Assembly (NCBI GenBank): GCA_002110485.1
Contig: MOWL01000007.1
Span: forward strand, 124,001-188,000
Source of the DNA: Emergomyces orientalis
Lineage: Eukaryota > Ascomycota > Eurotiomycetes > Onygenales > Ajellomycetaceae
Length of the DNA stretch: 64,000 nt
Direction of reading: 5' to 3'
Below are positions 12,780-23,266 of this stretch, one piece after another. Below the pieces are notes generated by a model. That model saw only the letters and a list, made by a program, of their open reading frames with translations. It ran no database searches and was not told where the DNA came from. The stretch's first letter is position 1; each line of letters begins with the position of its first letter. Both the position numbers and the translations under genes were made by a program.

Positions 12780-13033
12780 CTACCGCCCCTGTTCATCGTA
12801 CAACCTCTTTGCCTCCGCGACCTTTTGCTGTCTCACGCGGTAGAGGGACATGGTAAACAGGCCTGCGCCAACTGAGGCGACCATGGCGTATAGGAAGTGG
12901 CGACCGCTATAGGATTGTGTTAGTGCATGTGTATCCGACTGAGACAGGGCGGGGTTATGCCATTGTGCCGTACTTACGTGAAGAGCTGTTGTGGAGGGCC
13001 GCGGGGTGGTGGGGGAGGGCGCGCGGCTGACAT
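12780..13033 (-). CDS. Small single-pass membrane protein, 60 residues
   Basis: A two-exon gene too short to stand out as an ORF. Exon 1 is 13033-12978 (MSAARPPPPPRGPPQQLF) and exon 2 is 12906-12780. The donor GTAAGTACGG and acceptor CCTATAG join in phase 2 to give LFTGRHFLYAMVAS. One transmembrane helix (FLYAMVASVGAGLFTMSLY) is followed by a basic, helical tail RVRQQKVAEAKRLYDEQGR. Size and layout resemble small mitochondrial inner-membrane or respiratory-complex accessory proteins, but I do not recognise the family. It is divergently arranged with nyv1, about 720 bases between starts. The clean splice sites and frame make the gene model convincing; the function is open. Confidence 0.7.
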
Positions 13034-13751
13034 TTTATATACAGTGCCCAGGTGGCTAGATAGGCGCGGTGCAGGTATGGGAAATTTGAGCGCAGGGATA
13101 TTTATTTGGACAGGCGCGCTGTTGACGGAGGATTATGTTGAAGGAGACGACCAATTACGTTTTAATTGCAGGCTGTAGATGTTCCGATGGTGCATTGGTT
13201 TTTAAGTGGTATGTTATATTGTAGTAAGGAGCGGAGCGGGAGGAATCATGGGGATTGCGGAGGATGAGCAAAAGGGATGCGAGATGGGATCAAAATAGAT
13301 ATCTCTCTTCAAAATTTCATAGCTTTAAATCATATGAACAACTACCTACCTAGGTAGGTACGTCTATTGCACTAGATATAGCTATAGCTAATCCTTTAAA
13401 TTTATCTCTAAATATACTAAGTTTTATATTTTAGTTATTCTGATCTATATTTAAGTACTAAGGAGCCAGGAAACCAGTATTATCACGTGACTGTTAGCGG
13501 TGTCTGCCAATCCTCCGACGTCACCATCAACTATCAAACATTCTACTCACGCCCAACCAACTCAAGGCACCGGAAACAAACGAACAACCTGAATCATCAA
13601 CAAAGACTGCAGATACTTCAAACAAAAATTGCATACAAAGCATGATTGGACAACCTATTCCCTCGCATTAACCAGTCACTTCAGTTGCCTCTTTTTATCT
13701 TCTTCAACCTCGACGCTTCCATCTCTGGCAGCCAAAGAAACAGACAAAAAT
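13034..13751. promoter_or_regulatory. Divergent promoter with 18-bp perfect palindrome and E-box
   Basis: Shared upstream region of the 60-residue membrane protein gene and nyv1. A perfect 18-base palindrome TACCTACCTAGGTAGGTA lies at 13343-13360 in an AT-rich core. A shorter palindromic tract TAGCTATAGCTA lies around 13380. An E-box octamer TCACGTGA is at 13483-13490, about 260 bases before the nyv1 ATG, and a CT-rich 5' leader precedes the start. Confidence 0.5.
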
Positions 13752-14576
13752 ATGGCATCCTCATCGAAAGCTCCTAGCCCTTTACTGTAGTAAGTTTCTA
13801 CCTATAATAACACTCATTTTCTCATGAAATACGGAGCAACTCAGCTAACCCCAACTTCCACCACCAGCGCCTGCATCGCCCATAGAACCACGATTCTAGC
13901 CGAACACTCCTCCCCTGGCACCTCATCCACCTCCGCCTCCTCTCTCGCCTCCATAATCCTACCCAAAATCTCTCACCAAACCCCACAAAAGCTCACCTAC
14001 ACCCACGATCGCCTATTCGTTCACTACATCGCCGACTCTCCCTCCGCAGCGGGCGAAAATGGGGAGCTCACGTCCCACGCCCCGCTCAGCTACCTCGTCG
14101 TAGCCACCGCAGAACTAGGCCGGCGCATCCCCTTCGCCTTTCTGCTCGAGGCTCGCCGCAAGTTCCTCACAGCCTACAACCCGGACAGCACCGATTTCGG
14201 CGTATTACCTGCCTACGGCTGCGCAGCGTTCAACACAAATCTCCGCGAACTGCTGCAGACATACAACACCGCTCCACCAGCGGATTCGCTGGCCTCTGCG
14301 CGCAAAGAGATCGACAGCGTGCGCGGAATCATGACGGAGAATATTGAGCGGGTGCTTGAGCGTGGGGAGCGGATTGATTTGCTGGTTGATAAGACCGATC
14401 GGCTGGGAAGTAGTGCGCGGGATTTCCGCGTGCGTAGCCGTGGTTTGAGACGGCAGATGTGGTGGAAGAATGTGAAGGTGATGGCCCTATTAGTGGTTGT
14501 AGTTGTCTTTTTGGTATATTTGTTTGTTGGCATGGGGTGTGGGTTGCCTGCGTGGGGGAAGTGCGTTGGACGTTAG
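13752..14576 (+). CDS. nyv1: Nyv1/VAMP7-like vacuolar R-SNARE
   Basis: R-SNARE for fusion at the vacuole. Exons are 13752-13789 and 13868-14576, 248 residues. The first exon encodes MASSSKAPSPLL, and the phase-2 junction makes LLYACIAHRTTILAEH, the typical opening of a longin domain. A SNARE motif lies at about residues 160-220: RGIMTENIERVLERGERIDL with the zero-layer arginine in VLERGER, then LVDKTDRLGSSARDF. A C-terminal anchor follows (VKVMALLVVVVVFLVYLFVG), with a short lumenal tail containing two cysteines. Length and order match the fungal Nyv1/VAMP7 family. The second-exon ORF has its own ATG further upstream in the intron, but that frame lacks the conserved longin start. Confidence 0.92.
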
Positions 14577-15759
14577 TATTATTCTTGACTCCGAGGGGGT
14601 GCATATTTGGGAAATCGATATCATAAGATCTTTCTGTTTTGCTTTGTTGTCAGTTGGAAACGGTTTTTTTATTTTTTATTTTTTATTTCTGGGTTTTGGA
14701 TTTCTTCTGTGTTTGATGTTTCGTTTTCTAACTGCAGAGCGGTGTATTTATATTTATATTTATATTACCCAGAGCGCGCCCATTTTGCCTAGATTCGTCT
14801 AGTTAGCCCTTTCCCCCAATTCCATTTACACCACTATCCTAGGGTTTACAAGAGCAGAAGTGTTTCGTTTATCGGTTCGATCTATTTACACGGAGTGGAT
14901 TTCTATTCTTTATCTTTTAGAATTGAATTTGAGACGCGATCTCTTTTGTAACGAATGAATTATCTATTGTTAAATAATAGCTCCATGTAGACACACAGTG
15001 CTCCATACTATAGCTTAAAATCGATGTCCCTCACCATCAAACTTGTCTCCATCATCGATATAAAGCGTAGGGACAAGTCTGCAGGCGAGGCTTACCCACA
15101 ACTATCGCACTTCACATTCATATTTATATAATATAAAGAGGAGAGAGATGTGTTTTGTTGTAGTGGTTGATTCATGTGCGCCAGCCGTATACCTCGCTAA
15201 ACCATTGAAAAGAGATGATATCTCACGGTTTGCGAGGAGATAATACTGGCAAAAGTCTCCCATGGTTATGTGTCACGACGAAAGGGCTGGGCAAGAAAGA
15301 AGGACGGAAATGGAAAAGGAAAGGGGCAAAGGAAAAAGTTCTTCACATCGTTAATTTCTTGGGACCCGTTTTGGCATTTCTGATCGGTCGAGGCTCTAAA
15401 GTGGCATGTCCCTTTTTCGATCATGTATCGAACAATGGGGTGAGGAAATGGTTGGTGTGCGGAAGAAAAATGGAAGAGGACGCCCAAATAAGCCAGAGTC
15501 GAGCGTCAAATCAACCCCGACCATGTTTGCACTCAAAACAATTTCAAAGCCATATAGTTTCTTTCTCTTTCTCTCCGCTGAGCCCAGGAAAAAGTAGCCA
15601 CCCTCCAATCCATGACCCGGAGAAATCCACCCGACCAATCCGTTGCACAAAAACCGAGTCCCTCTACACGCAGTTCCTTCAAAAGCAGAGCAAAGCAAAT
15701 GAGAAAAAAAAGAGAGAAAAAAAAAAACAAGTATAAAAAATTATTACGCCGGTTTTAAT
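14577..15759. other. Convergent intergenic region, no convincing gene
   Basis: Holds the 3' UTRs of nyv1 and rpl26. It includes T-rich tracts (14665-14700), TTTATATTTATATT repeats near 14747, and an A-rich end at 15700-15740. A 173-codon open frame at 15215-15736 (+) ends in a Lys-rich low-complexity tail and has no recognisable domain, so it is not called. Confidence 0.5.
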
Positions 15760-16433
15760 TTAATTTCCCTTTGCAGATGCCGCCTTGGCTTCCCGACCTT
15801 TCCCCATTCGCTCAAGGATGCTCTCGCGGTCCTTATCGATCTTCAGCTTGGTGATGACGACCTTGGACGGATGGATGCCGATGGGGACGCTCTGGCCGTT
15901 GGACTTGTCGCGGGTGACGCGCTCGATGTGCACGACGTACTTGAGGCGGTAGACGCTGACAATTTTGCCCTCACGGCCCTTGTTGGAGCCCCGGACGATG
16001 GTGACTTCATCGTCTTTGCGGATGGGTATCGAGCGGACCTAGGTGTTTCCAACAGAATTAGAATCTTCTTCTTCTTCTTTTTCTTCTTCTTCATCCTCAT
16101 CGCAAATGACCCTTCATGAATCTGGTAAAATCCCTCGTCTTCCTTTCATGTTCGTTCGAATTTTTGGGTCTCATACATTGTGCTTCTCTCTCAGTTCCTT
16201 GCTCAATGGGGCGCTCATGATGATTCGTCGTTCACTGGAGGGAGCACTGAAGTGCGCCTTGCGCGACTTCCGCCGTGAAGAGGCGAGATCTATCAAGAAA
16301 ATAAGGTTGTCAGTATCCCCGTATATATAATTTGAAGACGTCCGTCCAATCTACGATCCCACATCCCCAGTAGTCCGAAACCCGCGTAACAAAAAAAACA
16401 TAAAGCATACGCACCTCCGTTGACCTTTGCCAT
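15760..16433 (-). CDS. rpl26: 60S ribosomal protein L26 (uL24)
   Basis: Cytosolic large-subunit protein near the peptide exit tunnel. Three exons, 16433-16415, 16289-16177 and 16038-15760, give 136 residues. The tiny first exon encodes MAKVNG. The phase-1 junction yields MAKVNGDLASSRRKSRKAHF, and the next junction gives REKHN followed by VRSIPIRKDDEVTIVRG. The KOW motif is visible in VTIVRGSNKGREGKIVSVY, followed by HVERVTRDKSNGQSVPIGIH and a basic C-terminus. Length equals the family norm. A first intron within the first few codons is typical of fungal ribosomal protein genes. Exon 2 is followed by a 138-base intron. The large open frames seen here on the plus strand are shadows of exon 3. 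Confidence 0.95.
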
Positions 16434-17033
16434 TTGTGCAGATCTGAAGGGGGAAATGAGATCTGGCTCCGAAAGGGGGGGGAATGGGAGGAAATGGGGG
16501 TGTTCAATTGTCGTCGGCGTCGTCGGCGTCGTCCTCGTTGTCGAGATTTCCTTCAAATCTTTGCCCTTAGATTAATTAGCCGAAAATGTGCGAGAGACTG
16601 TGGGTCAGCTGACCTGGGCCTAGGGTTGGCTGACTCAGCAGTTCACTCCGCGTCTGGAGGTCGCGATCCCGTGATCTGGCTTTCAGCCAATAAGCTTAAA
16701 CATCTGATAACGACTAAGTTACAACACAGGGATGATGAAGAGACAAGATGGCCAGGAAAGGAGTTTCGAGCTACTGCATTATCTATTCCTGGTTCTGTTT
16801 ATTGCGAATTGCGCACTCTCTGGTTTAAGGTCAAGCAGTACTTCCCCGTCACATAATCGCAGCTCGTATCGACCATATCAAATCCCCTTTACATCATTGC
16901 TTCACCTGTTGCTCCCTTCTTCCAATGCCGTACTCCGTGCAGGGTATCAAGTGTAGGCCTGCCATAGCCTGAGAGATGTGATATTTATTTGTTTATTTTT
17001 AATTTAAAAATACTCCCCAGCTACATCTTGGTC
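16434..17033. promoter_or_regulatory. Divergent promoter of rpl26 and the C2H2/AT-hook gene
   Basis: A G/A-rich strand at 16440-16500 (pyrimidine-rich on the rpl26 side) is followed by GTCGTCGGCGTCGTCGGCGT trinucleotide repeats at 16511-16535. A CCAAT is present at 16686. A T-rich, AT-rich stretch precedes the downstream ATG at 17034. No coding region is seen. Confidence 0.4.
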
Positions 17034-20000
17034 ATGTCTTACCAAGGGTATGGATATACTCCTTATCAGTGCCTGCCTGGTGGGCAGACTGCTCAACCCT
17101 CCTCATACTCTCCCCTGCGCCAGATCCCAGTTTCCTCAGCTTCAGCAACTGCAAGTATCCAGCAGACAGCAGATCGAAGCCACGGACAGCAGAGCTATGA
17201 GTGGCAAGGCCAGAACACTACCGATATATCCAGCCAAAACGCCCAGCGCCAACCACAGACGGAGAGCTGGCAGCCCTCAAACAACGCCTCGCATAGCTAC
17301 GGGTATCAGCATCAACAATCAAGCTACCATAGTTCAAATGCCGCGCCCTCAATATCGTCGTCAATATCATCGCCACAAACCCAGCAGTCCCAGCGGCCCC
17401 AGCAGGCACATGACCAACTTCTTTCGCCAACTCTCAAAAATATCCAGTACGGTTCTTCCGGTTTGGAACTTATTGCCATGCACAATTCCGCCGCTGATTC
17501 GCGAGCTCAGAATAGATCACCGGCAAATGTTGCTCTGCCAGTTGACCGCCCGAACTCTGCTCAACGCTCGAGAACTGCCGCAGCTTCGACCATGACAGCG
17601 CTATCTTCCAGCATCCCTCCACCCCGCACAGCTTCCCAGAGACTTTCAACTGGTCAAACTGGCTCGTCCTCCACATCACATTCTTATACTCCAAATTATG
17701 GCACGCGTCTGTCCAATTTGTTATCCTCAAATCCCCCCACGGGGCCTTCATCGTCGGCTCACGCGGAGCAGCCATATCATCAACAATTCGATACGCCGCA
17801 GTATAGCAGAACGTCAACGGCCTCAGCTCAGTCAAACATATCTAGAAACCAACAGCCTATACCCCAGACCCACAGCACATATTCTCCTACAGTGTCAGAC
17901 GCTCCAACATCGTCATCAATGTACTATGACTGTTCTATTTCATCGCAACGACAACGCGAGACAGGTTACAGTAATAACGCCAACACCCCTCAGCAAACCC
18001 CTGCCATGTCGCATGCCAAAAAGGCCATGTCAAATCCTTCCTACATAAATTCTCCGTCCGAAGATCAGGTGGTAAACACAAACCAATCACAATCATACCA
18101 GCCCGCAACGCCAAGCTTTATCGACCCTAGTCAAATCTACAACCCGTACTATCAGGAATACCAGAAAAAGAAAGCTGCAGAGGCAGAAGCGGAAACAGAA
18201 CGGATTGAACAAAAAGAAATAGAGAAACAAAAGGACGCAGAGAGAGAGAAGGAAGTCGAGAGAGAGAGAGGGGAGGTGGAGAAGGAGAAACAGAAACGAG
18301 CTGCTCAAGCTGAAATTAGACTGAAAGTAGCCACTGCGAAGAAGTTTGCTGCTCGCGTTCGTGCAGAAAGAAAACAGGCTGAGAGCCTTGCGGCTGCCAA
18401 TTCACCCTTTTTGGGAACAGCCAAACTAGGTCGCAAACCCGGTCCGAAGCCTACGACGCAAGCTTCCACTCCCACAGATTCACCACAGGGACAGCCTCAA
18501 AGTACTCCGAAAAAGCAGCAGCGTCGGCCGCGTGAATCGCAAGTTAAACCCCGCGCTTCTGCTACCCCCGCTGAAACGGCGGGGGTTCCCTCTCAAGCGC
18601 CCCCCGCGCTAACCGCTCCACCTGGCGGAGGTCACAGTGAGACGGCTGCAGCGGCGGCTCAACCCTCAGCTGAAGGAGAATTCGATGAAAATGAGGACTT
18701 GGAGATGAAATTGATTTTTGAAAAAATTAAAAAACTCAGATCCAAAGATCCGAGTAAATTCGCCAAGCTATTAGGTGGACTGGAAATTGTACGCAAAATT
18801 TTTCTTTTTCTTTTTCCCTATTGTCCCCTTTCTACGACAACACCAGCTAACATTTATAAACCACAATAGCCAGAACCTGCCACTACCCCTCCCCAAGTCG
18901 TGGAAGATCAGAGGCCAGCCAAAGCCCCAATATCTGCACCAGCTACTTCTGCTACTGTAGACCCCACAGACAAGGGCAATTCAGTTATTGATCGTGGCAA
19001 ATTCCCCGCAGTTCAACGCAAACGAAAGTCAACAGTCGTAGATGTAGTTAATCATGGATCTCATTCTTCACCTACTCAACATGATACGCAGCGGTCCACT
19101 CCACTAGCACCAAAAACCAATAAGAATGACCGACCTACGCAAATGGGCGAGGATATGAAAACTGATAAGCTCATAGATTCTAATAAATCACAGCCTGCAC
19201 CATTGCCAGCTCCAGCTCCAGCTCCAGCTGCAGCACCACTCGCCCAACATGAGCCTGAGCGGGCAAAGGAAGAACCCCCTAAGGCTGCTACGATTTGGCC
19301 TGAACCGAAGCGATTAGCTCTAGCCCTGGCAGCTTCGCAATATATTGATGAAGTCGTTACTAATATCAACAAGGGCAAGAATTGTCTTCTTGAACTGGTA
19401 TTATCTCTGATAGGCCAGAATCCAAGCTACATTGAGCTCTGCGGGATGCTAGAGTCGCGGGGATACAGCTTGAATCGTGTTCATTTTGCAAAACATCTAC
19501 TTAAAGCTGTGCCGGAGCTGACAAGCAATTCCAGCTCCTCTACTCGTCAAAACCCGCTAGCAAATGGCCCTACCATTGGGCCCGCATCTGCTCCTTACCA
19601 AGAACAGGCGCTGCCTCCCCCGCCAGTTGCACAAATTCTGCCACCGATTCAATATGTAAGCCCCTATGCCGGAGTGGCTCCAATGAATAATTCTGGCCAC
19701 GTTCCCCCAGTAACCTCGGCTCCACATGGATCTGGGACTCAAGCTCTTGGAAACCAAACACGGAAACCAGCTACACCATCAACATCCATGCTGCCACCAA
19801 CCAATGGAACCCCTGGATATTTTGAGACGTATCAATTTCCGGTATCAGTCCCGCCAAAGAACCGAGTTCCAGGCTTCCTAGGATCTCCTCCATTTCCACC
19901 TACAGTTTCAAAAGCGAAACAAGCACCTGGACCAGCAGGGCCTCGTTCGCAGCCTAAAGGGCCACCAGTGTTTCGACACAGCATAGGCGGTCCGGTTCCA

Positions 20001-21685
20001 AGCCCAATTGGAGGCAAACTAAAACCCAAACTCCGCATCCCTGCACCACCTGCTCATGTGCCCTCTCCTGGTTCCAAGGAGGCACTGGCTAGAAAACGCA
20101 CGTTTGCAGAGATTGTGGATTTTACGCAGCTTTCAAGTGACGATGACGATTCACCACCTCCCCCCAAAGCACCGCGCTTAGAGGACGTGCCTCCCCAAGG
20201 CGATACAAATGTGGATGTGGGTACCCAAGACGTGCCAGCATCTGCAGCGGAAACTCCTGAGACTGCTGGAGCACCGACAAAAAAGCTAGATTTATCACAA
20301 TTTAGAATGCCAGATGCGGATTCCTCTACAAGCAATAATGAAGCACTGCGGAGGCGTACCGACATCGTCAGGACCCTGAATAAGGCGGAGGCTTTGAAAA
20401 CTCGTTACTACGATCCGAAAACTATCGCGAGAGATCTCCTAATTGCAACTGGCCGCCACCCCACAGAGCGTCCTCTGAACCAGCACCTTTCAAAGCTGCG
20501 GGATAATTTCCCTGCTGTAGAGAACTCATCTGACCTACGAACGTTCCGCTGGGACTTTGTCGATCCGGGCGGGCCTCCACCACCTGAAGTTCCTCTTGTT
20601 TCCCCTGATCACAGCCCGCCAATATGCCAAGCCGCCAATATGTCGCTTATCTAATCAAGATTCACGTGATCTGCCAAAGGACGCTAGCGGACCTTCCACT
20701 CGACCTTCTCAGTTCCCTCATACTCCATCACAACTGCGCATCTCTCAGACCGTCAACAACAGCGATGACGTGTCACCTCAGGTTCAGCAAGAGAATAACA
20801 AGATCAATAATATTGATATCTCTGTGATGAGCTCCACGCCCCCAATGTCTGGGTCTCGTCGACGCGGACGACCGCCAGGCGCGAAAAACAAGCTCATAGT
20901 CGCAGATCGAGTCGAGGTGGCGATCCCCACGAGCTCATCGCTAAAGGCTGCTCAAAGGCCATATCGCACGTATAAATGCGAGTGGAAAGGCTGTGAAGCG
21001 CAGCTTCACAACCTCCAGACGCTCCGAAAGCACGTCACTCGCCTCCACATCCCCAGAGACAAGATGATAGGCACGTTTTGCTTATGGGCTGGTTGCAGCG
21101 GTAGCGGGAATACGTTCACAAATGATAATCTAAACGATCACGTGGAGAAGATACATTTAAGCGCCCTTGCATGGACGCTCGGGGAAGGCCCTGGGTCTGT
21201 AAGATCTGGTGAGACAGGAAAATTACTCAGCCACCCAATTATTGTTTCTTAAAAAAAGAGAAGATCGAATTTTTTTCTTCTTTAGAAAAAGAGAAACAAT
21301 AGACACTATAATAAAGCTAGAAATTCTCATTTGTGTTTTTTCTCTCTCTCCCATTCTAGATCATCGAGATTACAGGATCGACGACTACCTGAATGACAGC
21401 AATGGACGCGCCATCATCGCCCGGGCAACCACCGAAGGCACACGGCCTACCCTGATTCTCCCCGCAGCATACAGATCCATCCGATCCTTCAACAAGATGT
21501 ACGGAAACGAGAGCGATAAAACGAAGGCGCTCGAGGTGATGCGCGCGCTGGAGATGAAGCAAATGAGGATTGGAACGGGTCTGGGGCGAGGCGGGTGTAC
21601 ATTTATGAATGATAAGAGGCAGGAAACGGTGGCGTCGTTTGAGAGCATTTTTGAGATCGTGCCGGATGATAATGATGGTCTTTAA
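17034..21685 (+). CDS. Large nuclear protein with coiled coil, AT-hook and C2H2-type zinc fingers
   Basis: Probable chromatin or transcription regulator, about 1445 residues. Exons are 17034-18788, 18870-20597, 20680-21208 and 21360-21685. The N-terminal third is Gln/Ser/Tyr-rich and disordered. A charged coiled coil (KKKAAEAEAETERIEQKEIE onward) and Pro-rich linkers follow. Two conserved segments appear: LALAASQYIDEVVTNINKGK with SYIELCGMLESRGYSLNRVH, and RRRTDIVRTLNKAEALKTRY with KTIARDLLIATGRHPTERPL. Near the C-terminus are an AT-hook SRRRGRPPGAKNK and zinc-finger cysteines YKCEWKGCEAQLHNLQTLRK...HVTRLH, then FCLWAGCSGSG...HVEKIH. The third intron (20598-20679) has a weak GTTTCC donor; it was chosen because it removes the stop at 20652, is in phase and has a CTAATC branch. 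A frameshift is the alternative there. The final intron uses GTGAGA at 21209. Similar fungal proteins exist, but I cannot name the complex. Confidence 0.82.
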
Positions 21686-22314
21686 ACCAGGATTTATTTA
21701 CGGAAATATTTTACGAATGGTTTCATCGGGTTTATTGGTATTGTTTTTATTGAAGTTTTGCTCCTTTCTGGCATGTTGATTCTTGCCAACAGATATCATG
21801 GTTCCAGCGATTTCGGGAAGTGCATGGTGTTTTTTAAGAGAGGGAAAACCGGTTGATTTTATGTTTTTTCTCTTTTGTATTTTTTATGGGTTCTGCGCAG
21901 GGAGTTTTCGAAGCTAGGTGCATGTACTGTACATTTGAATATTGCAATGCGTGAGCAAGATACCTGCCAACAACCCAAATGGTTCTCAGATCAGATTTAT
22001 CCCCAGATTTTATGTGAGAAAGGTCAGTCGTAGCTTGGAAATCAGATTCGCACCATCGTACATATGAAATTCAGGAATGGCATCGTATCCATGACAAAAA
22101 CATGCAAGGTGCATACATTTTGGACATGAGCACTACGGTAAGCAAGGCGCGCTCCCATCCCTGCCCTACATGCCCATTCATCAGAAAAAAGAATCAAGTA
22201 ATTGATAAGAACTCCCATCATATTATCCCATACATTCCCAACCAAACCAATCAGCCTCTGGTACCGATTCCGCCTCTGCCTCCGGGCGCGCAATCCATCC
22301 TCCAGGTCTCCCAT
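21686..22314. other. Convergent intergenic region
   Basis: 3' regions of the C2H2 gene and ost4. T-rich and AT-rich, with a GCATGTACTGTACAT near-palindrome around 21920. The open frames here are short and without protein-like composition. Confidence 0.45.
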
Positions 22315-22563
22315 TTACCCTTTCCTACCCGATAACCCTCCACCGGTCGCATCCTGTTTAACTGATGTAGGGGGAACACCATGCTTGGGCGAACTTGCTG
22401 ATGCGCGAGATTGTACGGACGGGCTGCTGGCGGAGGAATTGGAGGCGGCTGAGGAGGAAGAATCTTTGGCGTTGACTTCGAGGTAGTGGTAGAGGACGAT
22501 GAGGAGCATGGCGCAGGAGCCGAGGAAGATGGCGAGCTGGTAGAGTTGGTCGTCTGAGATCAT
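22315..22563 (-). CDS. OST4: Oligosaccharyltransferase small subunit Ost4, with long Ser-rich tail
   Basis: Smallest subunit of the ER oligosaccharyltransferase that N-glycosylates nascent proteins; it bridges Stt3 and Ost3/6. Single exon, 82 residues. The N-terminus MISDDQLYQLAIFLGSCAML, continuing LIVLYHYLEVNAKDS, is the whole conserved Ost4 unit: a short lumenal start plus one transmembrane helix. Yeast Ost4 stops at about 36 residues; here a Ser/Ala-rich tail of about 45 residues (SSSSAASNSSASSPSVQ onward, ending GGGLSGRKG) follows with no stop or frame change. The start is fixed by homology, since MISD is the first residue stretch of the family. Divergent with tma46, 703 bases between starts. 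Confidence 0.9.
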   Translation of the reverse strand: MISDDQLYQLAIFLGSCAMLLIVLYHYLEVNAKDSSSSAASNSSASSPSVQSRASASSPKHGVPPTSVKQDATGGGLSGRKG

Positions 22564-23266
22564 TTTGGAGGTTGTTCTTTTGCTGCGGGTGTTAGGCTTT
22601 CAGCGAATTGATATATATAGGGAAGGGAAAAAATAGGACGTACAAGCTGAGTGCAAGATTCGATATGTTGTATTAGAATGTATTTCAGACAATCGGACAA
22701 AAGGTCCGTATCACGCAATTTCTGGGCTGTCAGATCACAGCTAGCAGCAATATCAATCTGTTGACGTGCACTCTCTGTTGTGTCTGATATAATGTTTCCT
22801 CTAATGTATGGAGTAAGTAACGATATAGATATAAAGTTGACAGTTGACACCTACAGTTTGGCCAGTTACACGCACATCCCAGCTGTATTGCCACACCTGC
22901 CAAGCGCCCTCCTTTGCCGCCAAACAATCCCCCACCACCGCCGCCTCTTGTTCTTTCCAACACGCTCACATTTTTGCTCCACACCTCAAAAAAAAGCCAG
23001 AGCAAGAACAAAAAACTCTCGACTACACTTGTCTTCTCTCCTATATAACCCCTTATCTATCCCCAGTGCTGGTCCTGGCTAAATCACCATATCTATACCA
23101 CGTTATATTGCACATCCCCCGCTGGCTGTAGGGGCCCTCTGTGCAACGCGGAATCCTGCTTTTAACTGTCTTTAAATGTCTTGAAGCGTATATCTATTTA
23201 AATACGTACGGATTTGAAGAGCAAAACGACCCCGGAATAAAAATCACCCCACACACAACGTCAAAA
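22564..23266. promoter_or_regulatory. Divergent promoter of ost4 and tma46
   Basis: A region with C-rich stretches near 22900-22960 and A-rich runs near 22990. ATCTATTTAAATACGT near 23192 and a leader ACAACGTCAAAAATG precede the tma46 start. No gene is seen. Confidence 0.4.

Noticed and set aside
15215..15736. 173-codon plus-strand open frame between nyv1 and rpl26
   Set aside because: No recognisable domain, Lys-rich homopolymeric end, and lies where two 3' UTRs converge.
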